DNA of 64,000 nt, from NCBI GenBank assembly GCA_964534125.1, contig CAZHOJ010000005.1, positions 124,001 to 188,000 of the forward strand. Reading direction: 5' to 3'. Within the stretch, counting starts at the first letter, position 1. Each line of letters starts with the position of its first letter. Both the position numbers and the translations under genes were made by a program. Source of the stretch: 2-02-FULL-55-14 sp964534125. Its GTDB lineage: Bacteria; Bacteroidota; Ignavibacteria; UBA10030. Below, piece after piece: positions 49,273-56,185 of the stretch. The notes beneath the pieces were generated by a model that was not told the origin of the DNA, did not search any database, and saw only the letters and a program-made list of their open reading frames with translations.

Positions 49273-50250
49273 TCAGGCGTGCTCGATCTTCGCCAGGATC
49301 TGCGCAGCCACTTCCAATGCCTGTAATCCATCCTCACCCGTCACGACCGGCGTTCCACCCGTCTGCACGCAGGAAACGAACGACCGCAATTCCTCCAGAA
49401 GCGCATTTCGCTCCCGGATCTCGGGCCGTTCATACACGATGAGGCGTTTCTGCTTTCCTTGTGTGATCTTGCCCAGCATCATCGTCGGCTGTGCATCGGA
49501 TTTCCCCTCGTCGATGATCCGAAAGACCTCGGCCAGAGGCTGCGCAAAATCGATCGAGATATATGCATCGCGCTGGAACAGCCGCATCTTCCTCATCTTG
49601 TTCTGAGAGATGCGCGACGCGGTCACGTTCGCAACGCATCCGTTCTCGAACTGGATCCGGGCATTCGCGATGTCGGCATGGTCAGATACGACTGCGACAC
49701 CGTTGGCGTCGATGCGAGACACCGGTGAGCGAACAAGACTGAGGATGAGGTCGATATCATGTATCATCAGGTCCAGCACCACGGCAACGTCTGTCCCGCG
49801 CGGATCGAACTGGGACAGGCGGTGCGACTCGATGAAAAGAGGTTGCAGGAGATACGGTTCGAGCGCGAGGACAGCTGAGTTGAAGCGCTCGATATGCCCC
49901 ACCTGGAGCACCACCCCGGCCGAATGGGCCAATCGAATGAGCTCCTCAGCCTCGGCGGCGGTATGCGTTATCGGTTTCTCTACAAGAACATGCTTCTTCG
50001 CCTCCAGTGCCCTCTGTACCAGTCCATAGTGGGCGGAGGTGACCGCGGCCACCGTCACAGCATCGACCCGCTCAAGAAGCGCATCGAGATCGGGGTAGAA
50101 TTCTGATGACAATGTTGCGGCGACAGCCGCCCCCTTGTTCTGGTCGAGATCATGGACGCCTACAAGATGCGCCCCTTCGACCTGCGCAAGCAGCTTTGCA
50201 TGCAAGGACCCCAGGTGGCCCACCCCGACGACACCCACGGATACGCTCAT
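49273..50250 (-). CDS. Gfo/Idh/MocA-family oxidoreductase
   Basis: A 325-residue NAD(P)-dependent oxidoreductase. The N-terminal Rossmann fold starts VGVVGVGHLGSLHAKLLAQV, the EKPITHTAAEAEEL segment carries the conserved EKP, and the catalytic region has DLMIHDIDLILSL, where a His would act on the sugar-like substrate. Members oxidise or reduce sugars, inositols or nucleotide sugars; the substrate cannot be read. It overlaps the DUF5103 gene by 4 bases. Confidence 0.9.
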   Translation of the reverse strand: MSVSVGVVGVGHLGSLHAKLLAQVEGAHLVGVHDLDQNKGAAVAATLSSEFYPDLDALLERVDAVTVAAVTSAHYGLVQRALEAKKHVLVEKPITHTAAEAEELIRLAHSAGVVLQVGHIERFNSAVLALEPYLLQPLFIESHRLSQFDPRGTDVAVVLDLMIHDIDLILSLVRSPVSRIDANGVAVVSDHADIANARIQFENGCVANVTASRISQNKMRKMRLFQRDAYISIDFAQPLAEVFRIIDEGKSDAQPTMMLGKITQGKQKRLIVYERPEIRERNALLEELRSFVSCVQTGGTPVVTGEDGLQALEVAAQILAKIEHA

Positions 50251-51512
50251 CGGCTTTTCTCCTTTCGTGCTCGTGTCAGGCCAGAAGATTCGGTTTGCGC
50301 GACGAACAGGATCCTGTCATACCCACCCTGCCGGGAGTCACTATAATACACGAGGGCTGTGTAGACATTCGACGTGGACCAGGAATTCCCCTCCAGAACG
50401 CCCGGATCGTCCCCGACGACATACTGGTAGTCATAGCGCCCTCTCTTCAGAAGCCCCGTCGCTGCGTACCTCCCGTCCTCTCCCCTTTCTTCAAGTCTCC
50501 ACTCGGTCCGTTTGCTCCAACCGTTGAAGTCTCCCAGCACATACAGCGGTTCGTCAGAACGGTCTGACTCCCACCAAAGCTGGAACTCAAAACGCTCGTA
50601 GTCTGCATATTCGCGGGCGCTCACAAGAACGGATGCTCCGTTATTGTCCTTCGACCTCGACCCGAAGAAACGGCTCACGTCTGTCCCATCCCTCGAACGA
50701 AGGACCTGGGATGCCGGATACTGGTCGACATTCCGGATGTCGACCGACCGGTATTCGTTCCCGGGCATCACCTCTCCTGCCGTAAAGGTGACCGCCGACG
50801 TTCCGAGCCCTTCAATCCATGTTGCAGGTGTCAGAGCATCCATATCGATGCGGTGCGGAGCGTCCCACTCCCTGTTCTTGTAGACATCCACCACGCGGAC
50901 GAGCTGCAGGTGCGCGTTGTCCGACACACCGCCCAACACAGCTTCGCTGACGGCCACTGATACCTGGTGAGCCTCGTCCCAGGGCGAGATCTTCATGGGG
51001 AGCCGGCGCTGGCGAACCGTGATCGCGGCAGGCGACGACACCTCAGCCACAGAGAACCTGAATGCCGCGACGATCCGGTCGCCCTGCTGTTCGATGATCG
51101 CCGCGCGGTAATTGCCGGAGAACCGGAACGGCTCGAGGCCCGCACCACCCGGGAGAGAGGCACCGTATGTCCAACGATAGGAGCGTATGCTGCTGCCGGC
51201 AGACGTTGAGGGGATAGGTTTTCTTCCACTCTTCAGGAACGGGTCGTTGACGAATTCGGACGGAGTCGGCTCCCAGTTCCGGTCGCAATGCACGACCTCC
51301 ACACGAAGGTCCACCGGTTGCGCCTGAAGCGCATCGAGCGTGAAGTGAAGCTGCTGTCCCAGCACGATGACCGGAACGCCGGCAAGCAGCGGACCAGAGA
51401 CCCGTAGTCCGATATACTCCGGCGCGAGGAGCTCCCATTGCTGAGCGTTCGCCGTGGTGATCCATGCAGGCACCATGAGTACCGCAATCACCACCGAACG
51501 CCCTATCCGCAT
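50247..51512 (-). CDS. DUF5103 protein (type IX secretion plug-like)
   Basis: A 421-residue secreted protein from ATG 51512 (GAAGGA 6 bases upstream; a second ATG lies two codons earlier), with signal peptide VIAVLMVPAWITTANAQ. The N-terminal domain has RVEVVHCDRNWEPTPSEF and the middle SGNYRAAIIEQQGDRIVAAF, as in DUF5103. The C-terminal part has the early-set motif YVLGDFNGWSKRTEW. DUF5103 proteins include the plug of the SprA translocon in type IX secretion, so this suggests the organism has that system. No other T9SS gene lies nearby. It overlaps the HAD stop by 10 bases. Confidence 0.85.
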   Translation of the reverse strand: MRIGRSVVIAVLMVPAWITTANAQQWELLAPEYIGLRVSGPLLAGVPVIVLGQQLHFTLDALQAQPVDLRVEVVHCDRNWEPTPSEFVNDPFLKSGRKPIPSTSAGSSIRSYRWTYGASLPGGAGLEPFRFSGNYRAAIIEQQGDRIVAAFRFSVAEVSSPAAITVRQRRLPMKISPWDEAHQVSVAVSEAVLGGVSDNAHLQLVRVVDVYKNREWDAPHRIDMDALTPATWIEGLGTSAVTFTAGEVMPGNEYRSVDIRNVDQYPASQVLRSRDGTDVSRFFGSRSKDNNGASVLVSAREYADYERFEFQLWWESDRSDEPLYVLGDFNGWSKRTEWRLEERGEDGRYAATGLLKRGRYDYQYVVGDDPGVLEGNSWSTSNVYTALVYYSDSRQGGYDRILFVAQTESSGLTRARKEKSR

Positions 51513-52147
51513 AGCCATTCCTTCAGCTCGTCGACGTTCCTGAAGACAAAATCAGGCTCCAAAGCGAGGACGCGGTCAGGGAAGTGCGCATCCCAGAGCA
51601 CCGAAACGACAGCAACGCCCGCTTCCCGGGCCGCCTTGATGTCGGATGGTGAATCTCCGATCATGATCGTCGATGCGGGCGAGGCGCCCGTCTCCGCCAT
51701 GACACGGAGGATCCCTTCCCCCGACGGTTTGTGCTGCTCGACATCATTCCCCGTCACGATGCTGTCGAACAGCCCTGTCAGGCCGAGCTGACGGATGGTG
51801 ATCTCGGTGGTGTGCCGCCCCTTGCCGGTAAAGACTGCGAGCTTCTTGCCACGCTGCCGCAGGCACTCGAGCACCGCGCGGATGCCGTCATGCAGGGAAG
51901 CCAGCTCGGCGTGGTGGTCCTCATAGTACCTGAGGTACGTCGCCATCACCTCGCTGATGCGGTCGCGACCGACGATCTTTTCGAGCGCGCCCTCCTCCGG
52001 CGGCCCGAACAATGCCATGATCTCCTCGTCCGTCATCGGAGGCTTCCCTTCGGCCTCGACGATATGGTTGAAGGAATCGAAGATGAGGCGGTTCGTTGCC
52101 GTCAACGTTCCGTCCATGTCGAAAATGATGCAGGTATAGGGATTCAC
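51503..52147 (-). CDS. HAD-superfamily phosphatase (phosphoglycolate phosphatase-like)
   Basis: A 214-residue hydrolase starting at GTG 52147 (AGGA upstream). The nucleophile motif is FDMDGTL, the second motif VFTGKG near residue 105, the Lys in EQHKPSGEGI and the metal motif MIGDSPSDIKAA near residue 165. A helical cap lies between motifs I and II, as in subfamily IA members such as phosphoglycolate phosphatase and pyrophosphatase PpaX. The substrate is not certain. It starts an operon downstream of a terminator. Confidence 0.88.
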   Translation of the reverse strand: MNPYTCIIFDMDGTLTATNRLIFDSFNHIVEAEGKPPMTDEEIMALFGPPEEGALEKIVGRDRISEVMATYLRYYEDHHAELASLHDGIRAVLECLRQRGKKLAVFTGKGRHTTEITIRQLGLTGLFDSIVTGNDVEQHKPSGEGILRVMAETGASPASTIMIGDSPSDIKAAREAGVAVVSVLWDAHFPDRVLALEPDFVFRNVDELKEWLCG

Positions 52148-52167
52148 GTTGTCCTGTCCGGGGATAC

Positions 52168-52202
52168 GAAAAAAGAAGGCGTCAGAGATATCCCGACGCC
52201 TT
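52168..52202 (-). terminator. Intrinsic terminator of fbaB
   Basis: On the minus strand AAGGCGTC pairs with GACGCCTT (8 bp) around an 11-base loop, followed by CTTTTTTCG. It lies just after the fbaB stop at 52230, before the GTG of the HAD gene, and is the clearest terminator in the middle of the window. Confidence 0.8.
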
Positions 52203-52229
52203 CATGTTCAGGTATCTCCACCGCAATCC

Positions 52230-53279
52230 TTATGCGATGGTGACCTCTTTCGAGAGATAGACGTCCTGGATCGCGTTGAGGAGCTCGACCCCTTCCTTCA
52301 TCGGCTTCTGGAACGCCTTCCGGCCGGAGATGAGTCCCATGCCGCCAGCCCGCTTGTTGATGACCGCTGTGCGGACCGCTTCCGCGATGTCGTTCTTTCC
52401 CGATGGCCCGCCCGAATTGATGAGCCCGGCCCGCCCCATGTAGCTGTTCACGACCTGGTACCGCGTGAGATCGATCGGATGGTCCGAGGACAGGTCCGAG
52501 TAGACCTTCTTATGCGTCTTGCCGAAGTTGAGCGTCGTGTAGCCGCCGTTGTTCTCCGGCAGCTTCTGCTTGACGATGTCGGCCTCGATAGTCACGCCAA
52601 GGTGATTGGCCTGTCCGGTAAGGTCCGCGGCGACGTGGAAGTCCTTCTCCGACGTCTTGAATGCTGAATTGCGGGTGTAGCACCAAAGGATCGTCGCCAT
52701 GCCCAGATCATGGGCCTGCTTGAACATCTGGCTCACCTCCCACAACTGGCGGCGCGATTCCTCTGATCCGAAGTAGACTGTCGCACCGACGGCCACGGCA
52801 CCCATGTCCTTCGCCTGCGGAATGGAAGCGTACAGGGTCTGATCGTAGGTGTTCGGATAGGACAGGGTCTCGTTGTGGTTGAACTTCAGCACGAATGGGA
52901 TCCTGTGCGCGTACTTCCGCGCCACGGCCCCGAGCACGCCAAGCGTTGAGGCAACTGCATTGCAGCCCCCCTCGATCGCGAGCTCAACGATCTTCTCGGG
53001 GTCAAAATACGCTGGATTCGGCGCGAACGATGCTCCGGCCGAATGCTCAATCCCCTGATCGACAGGGAGGATGGAGACATAACCGGTATGAGCCAGTCGC
53101 CCGGTCGAGAACAGCGACTGAAGGCTCCGCAGAACAGGCGTGGGCCTGTCAGAATCCTTATAGACCCTGTCAACGAAATCCGGACCCGGAAGGTACAGGG
53201 CGTCCTTTGAAACGGTCTTACATGTATGCTCGAGCAGGTCCTTGGCGTCGTTGCCGAGCAATTCTGCGATTTTCGACAT
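52230..53279 (-). CDS. fbaB: Class I fructose-bisphosphate aldolase (FbaB/DhnA type)
   Basis: Reversible cleavage of fructose 1,6-bisphosphate to dihydroxyacetone phosphate and glyceraldehyde 3-phosphate, through a Schiff base rather than a metal. It has 349 residues and is very close in pattern to the E. coli protein: LPVDQGIEHSAGASFAPNP, VLKFNHNETLSYPN, GVTIEADIVKQKLPENNGG (candidate Schiff-base Lys region), SDHPIDLTRYQVVNSYMGRA and GLINSGGPSGKND. It has its own promoter and terminator and so is monocistronic. Confidence 0.95.
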   Translation of the reverse strand: MSKIAELLGNDAKDLLEHTCKTVSKDALYLPGPDFVDRVYKDSDRPTPVLRSLQSLFSTGRLAHTGYVSILPVDQGIEHSAGASFAPNPAYFDPEKIVELAIEGGCNAVASTLGVLGAVARKYAHRIPFVLKFNHNETLSYPNTYDQTLYASIPQAKDMGAVAVGATVYFGSEESRRQLWEVSQMFKQAHDLGMATILWCYTRNSAFKTSEKDFHVAADLTGQANHLGVTIEADIVKQKLPENNGGYTTLNFGKTHKKVYSDLSSDHPIDLTRYQVVNSYMGRAGLINSGGPSGKNDIAEAVRTAVINKRAGGMGLISGRKAFQKPMKEGVELLNAIQDVYLSKEVTIA

Positions 53280-53331
53280 CTCATTATCTCCCTGCTGTTT
53301 TCACGTGTGGACGATCGTCTGATCGCTGCGT

Positions 53332-53361
53332 CAATATACCAAAGAGTTCCCGAGCCTGCAA
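53332..53361 (-). promoter_or_regulatory. Promoter of fbaB
   Basis: Minus strand: TTG (53359-53361), a 20-base spacer and TATATTG (53332-53338). A leader of about 45 bases with GGGAG follows before the ATG at 53279. Confidence 0.65.
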
Positions 53362-53368
53362 TCAGCGC

Positions 53369-54175
53369 TTAGCGCGATCGGAGCGGTACCGCCCCGATAT
53401 TCGTTTTCTGCCGCCGTACGACCACCACATTTGCGAAGGTCGTATCCTGGAATGCCGGATCCTCCGGGATGATCGTGACGCTGTAGCTTCCCTCGGGCAG
53501 ATCGACAAGCTCGAACGAGTTGTTCCCCGCCTGCCCGAGCGAGAGCGTCGTCACCGAATCGCTGGAGACCGTCGTGGAGATCATAGCTATCACTGAATCA
53601 GGAACGATTCCCCCAATGATGGAACCGGCCAGGTCTGTATTCTGAATGCGCACGACAGGCCATAATTCATAACGGTCCTGCGTGTTCAGTTTCACCGATC
53701 GTGTCGCATCGAAGTCCATCGTGATACCTGTCGTCGCACCCTCCCGGACCTCGAACGCGTGCTCGAAATCTACTCCTCCGGCCAGCTGCTCAGGAATAAA
53801 TACAGTCGATTCGACACCGAGCTGTTGGAGGCTCGAGATATTGAAACGAATGCGGATCCGGTCGTAGGTGCCTTCCGGAATGGTCGTCGATACAAGGTTC
53901 CTGCTCTGTCCGTTCCTCAGGCGGAGGATGTCCTGCGTCACGATATCTTCGCTCACGATCCTCCACCCAAGATCGTCGGAGAGACCAGCGCGATGGATGG
54001 AGACGCGGGAGAACACCACATTCAATGCTTGAAGCGAGGCAGGGGCGTCGACGACCTTTATGATGAGATTGCCCTTAAAGGAGGTATCATTCGGGTCCGC
54101 GCATCCCATGACCCACGCCACGCATATGACGGCAGTGAGCATGTCGGTTCGTCGCGATCGTCCTTTGTTTCCCAA
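53369..54175 (-). CDS. DUF4382 lipoprotein
   Basis: A 268-residue outer-membrane or periplasmic lipoprotein. A basic n-region (MGNKGRSRRTD), a short hydrophobic core and the lipobox VMGC are followed by the DUF4382 domain (IKVVDAPASLQALNVVFSRV; YDRIRIRFN) and a C-terminal Ig-like part (NNSFELVDLPEGSYSVTIIP). The start is taken as TTG 54175, because AGAGAGG precedes it and it supplies the positive n-region that the ATG 11 codons later lacks. Confidence 0.8.
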   Translation of the reverse strand: MGNKGRSRRTDMLTAVICVAWVMGCADPNDTSFKGNLIIKVVDAPASLQALNVVFSRVSIHRAGLSDDLGWRIVSEDIVTQDILRLRNGQSRNLVSTTIPEGTYDRIRIRFNISSLQQLGVESTVFIPEQLAGGVDFEHAFEVREGATTGITMDFDATRSVKLNTQDRYELWPVVRIQNTDLAGSIIGGIVPDSVIAMISTTVSSDSVTTLSLGQAGNNSFELVDLPEGSYSVTIIPEDPAFQDTTFANVVVVRRQKTNIGAVPLRSR

Positions 54176-54200
54176 CGCAATCCTCTCTACCTTTTTGATT

Positions 54201-55370
54201 ATGAAGCCACAGGTGAAAATACGGAAAAGGGAAGAAAGAAGGCTCCAGCAGGGTCATCTCTGGGTCTTCAGCAATGAGATCACCTCCATAGAGGGCGATC
54301 CTGCTCCCGGGGATGCGGTACGCGTGGTACGCCATGACGGAAAGGTGATAGGCACCGGGCTTTTCAATCCCCATTCTCTCATTGCCGTCAGAATGTTCTC
54401 ACGTGAAGATGATGAGATCGGTCCCCCGCTCTTCCGGGAGCGCATCGCCACCGCACTTACACGCCGACGGGCGATCTACCCTGACGACGACGCTTTCCGA
54501 CTCATCCACGGCGAATCGGATGGACTGCCGGGTCTGCTGATCGATGTCTATGGGGACACCATCGTTTTGCAGGTGCTCTCTGTGGGGATCGAGCGCCGGA
54601 TCCCCATCATCGTCGATGTCCTCCGGGACCTGCTGGGCCCGCGCACGATCGTGGCCCGGAACGATACTCCCGTCCGGCAGCTTGAGGGATTGGACCAGGA
54701 ATCACGCATCCTCCTTGGTGATCCCGCTCCTGTTGTCATCCGGGAACACGGCATCATCTATGATATCGATGTGCTTGCCGGGCAAAAGACCGGGATGTTC
54801 CTGGACCAGAAGGACAACCGGTTTGCGGTGCGGCGGTACCTCCGCGGCAGGTCAGTCCTGGATTGCTTCTGCAACGTGGGAGGATTTGCGCTCAATGCTG
54901 CTGCCGCAGGTGCTTCTTCAGTCGCTGCTGTTGACAGCTCGGCGTCTGCCGCCGAGGCAACACGCCGCCACTCTGAGCGGAATTCCCTGCCCCTTAAGCA
55001 TGTCTCCGTCGAAGATGCTTTCGACCACCTGAAAGCCCTTCGGAATTCTCCGGAGCGTCTGGGGGGAATCATTCTGGATCCGCCTGCGTTCACGAAGAAC
55101 AGGCGCTCTGTCACCGCTGCCCTGAAGGCGTACCGGACGCTGAACATTCTTGCCTTGTCGCTCGTAGAACGGGGCGGGATCCTGGTCTCAGCCTCCTGTT
55201 CGCACCACATTTCACGTGATGAATTTCTGAACATGATCAGGGAGAGTGCAGGAAGGGTGGGAAGGAACGTCACGATACTGGAGCACAGGGGCGCCGCGGC
55301 TGATCACCCTGTCCATCCGGCGATGCCGGAGACAGAGTACCTCAAGCTCGTCATCTGCGCGGTGGAGTAG
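54201..55370 (+). CDS. RlmI-like SAM-dependent 23S rRNA cytosine methyltransferase
   Basis: A 389-residue methyltransferase from ATG 54201. The N-terminal PUA-like domain has KPQVKIRKREERRLQQGHLW, followed by RNDTPVRQLEGL, the SAM-binding SVLDCFCNVGGFALNAAAAG near residue 215, and the catalytic IILDPPAFTKNRRS and SASCSHHISRDEF. This matches RlmI/RlmL-K type enzymes that methylate C5 of cytosine in rRNA. It is divergent from the DUF4382 gene with only 25 bases between starts; a TACCTTTTTG element right before the ATG suggests a very short leader. Confidence 0.87.
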   Translation: MKPQVKIRKREERRLQQGHLWVFSNEITSIEGDPAPGDAVRVVRHDGKVIGTGLFNPHSLIAVRMFSREDDEIGPPLFRERIATALTRRRAIYPDDDAFRLIHGESDGLPGLLIDVYGDTIVLQVLSVGIERRIPIIVDVLRDLLGPRTIVARNDTPVRQLEGLDQESRILLGDPAPVVIREHGIIYDIDVLAGQKTGMFLDQKDNRFAVRRYLRGRSVLDCFCNVGGFALNAAAAGASSVAAVDSSASAAEATRRHSERNSLPLKHVSVEDAFDHLKALRNSPERLGGIILDPPAFTKNRRSVTAALKAYRTLNILALSLVERGGILVSASCSHHISRDEFLNMIRESAGRVGRNVTILEHRGAAADHPVHPAMPETEYLKLVICAVE

Positions 55371-55380
55371 ATCAGCCGCG

Positions 55381-55411
55381 TTGCCTCTCAAAAGCGGGAG
55401 AGCTATCTTTT
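55381..55411 (+). promoter_or_regulatory. Candidate promoter of the outer-membrane barrel gene
   Basis: TTG (55381-55383), a 20-base spacer and TATCTTTT (55404-55411). The ATG at 55415 is only 3 bases further, so the mRNA would begin at about that codon and the second ATG (55427) may be the real start. Confidence 0.45.
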
Positions 55412-55414
55412 ATC

Positions 55415-56185
55415 ATGGTCACGCTGATGATACACTATCGTTCATCCGGCCTACGGGCTGTGGTCGTCCTGCTCCTTGCGATCCTCACCGTCACCCCCGC
55501 CCTGGCACAGGAGCCTCCGAGACCGGACACATCCATCGTCTTCACTCCTTCCTCGGCTTCCTTCACAAGCGGTTCTTTCTATGAGCCTATCGTCCATTCA
55601 TGGGGCCTCGACCTGATGCTCTCTACGAACGGATTTGGCATGGGGGCCTTCTACCGACGACAGTTCTCGGACGCGCTCGCTGGAATGATATCGTTCGGCA
55701 TCTCGGATGTGAAGGACGCCGGGGAAACTGAGTTCGTCGACTACTACACCGGACAGACATTCATACCCGGCAAGGTCAACCGGATGCTGATGCTCCCTCT
55801 CACCGCCAGCGTGCAATACCGGCTGTTCAGAGATATCATCGCGGAGAATTTCCGTCCGTACATCACGGCTGGTGCCGGACCCGTCATGATGTTCGTGGCA
55901 CCATACTCGCAGCGGTATACGATCACCATCCCCAATGGTCCGACCATTTCGGAGACAGAGAAGATCGACTTCTTCGACAGCCTCAAGTATGGGAAGGCCC
56001 ATTACACGGTGGGTGGGTATATCGGCGGCGGGGCCTACTTCGGGCGGCAGCGTGCGAGCGTCCTCGGATTGAGCATCCGATACTACTTTGTGCCATTCCC
56101 CGACGGCCTGGAGCTCCTGGAAGGCATTCCCGTCAAGGACTTCGGCGGGCTGTACATCACCCTTCACTTCGGTTCCGGGTACTGA
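55415..56185 (+). CDS. Outer-membrane beta-barrel protein
   Basis: A 256-residue protein with signal peptide (AVVVLLLAILTVTPALAQ). The mature part shows alternating hydrophobic strands with aromatic girdles (GLDLMLSTNGFGMGAFYRRQ; YITAGAGPVMMFVAPYSQRY; GLSIRYYFVPFPDG) and ends in GGLYITLHFGSGY, with an outer-membrane-type C-terminal strand. It looks like an OmpW/PorT-sized barrel; no known family was recognised. Its 3' end overlaps uvrA by 29 bases on the opposite strand. Confidence 0.75.
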   Translation: MVTLMIHYRSSGLRAVVVLLLAILTVTPALAQEPPRPDTSIVFTPSSASFTSGSFYEPIVHSWGLDLMLSTNGFGMGAFYRRQFSDALAGMISFGISDVKDAGETEFVDYYTGQTFIPGKVNRMLMLPLTASVQYRLFRDIIAENFRPYITAGAGPVMMFVAPYSQRYTITIPNGPTISETEKIDFFDSLKYGKAHYTVGGYIGGGAYFGRQRASVLGLSIRYYFVPFPDGLELLEGIPVKDFGGLYITLHFGSGY

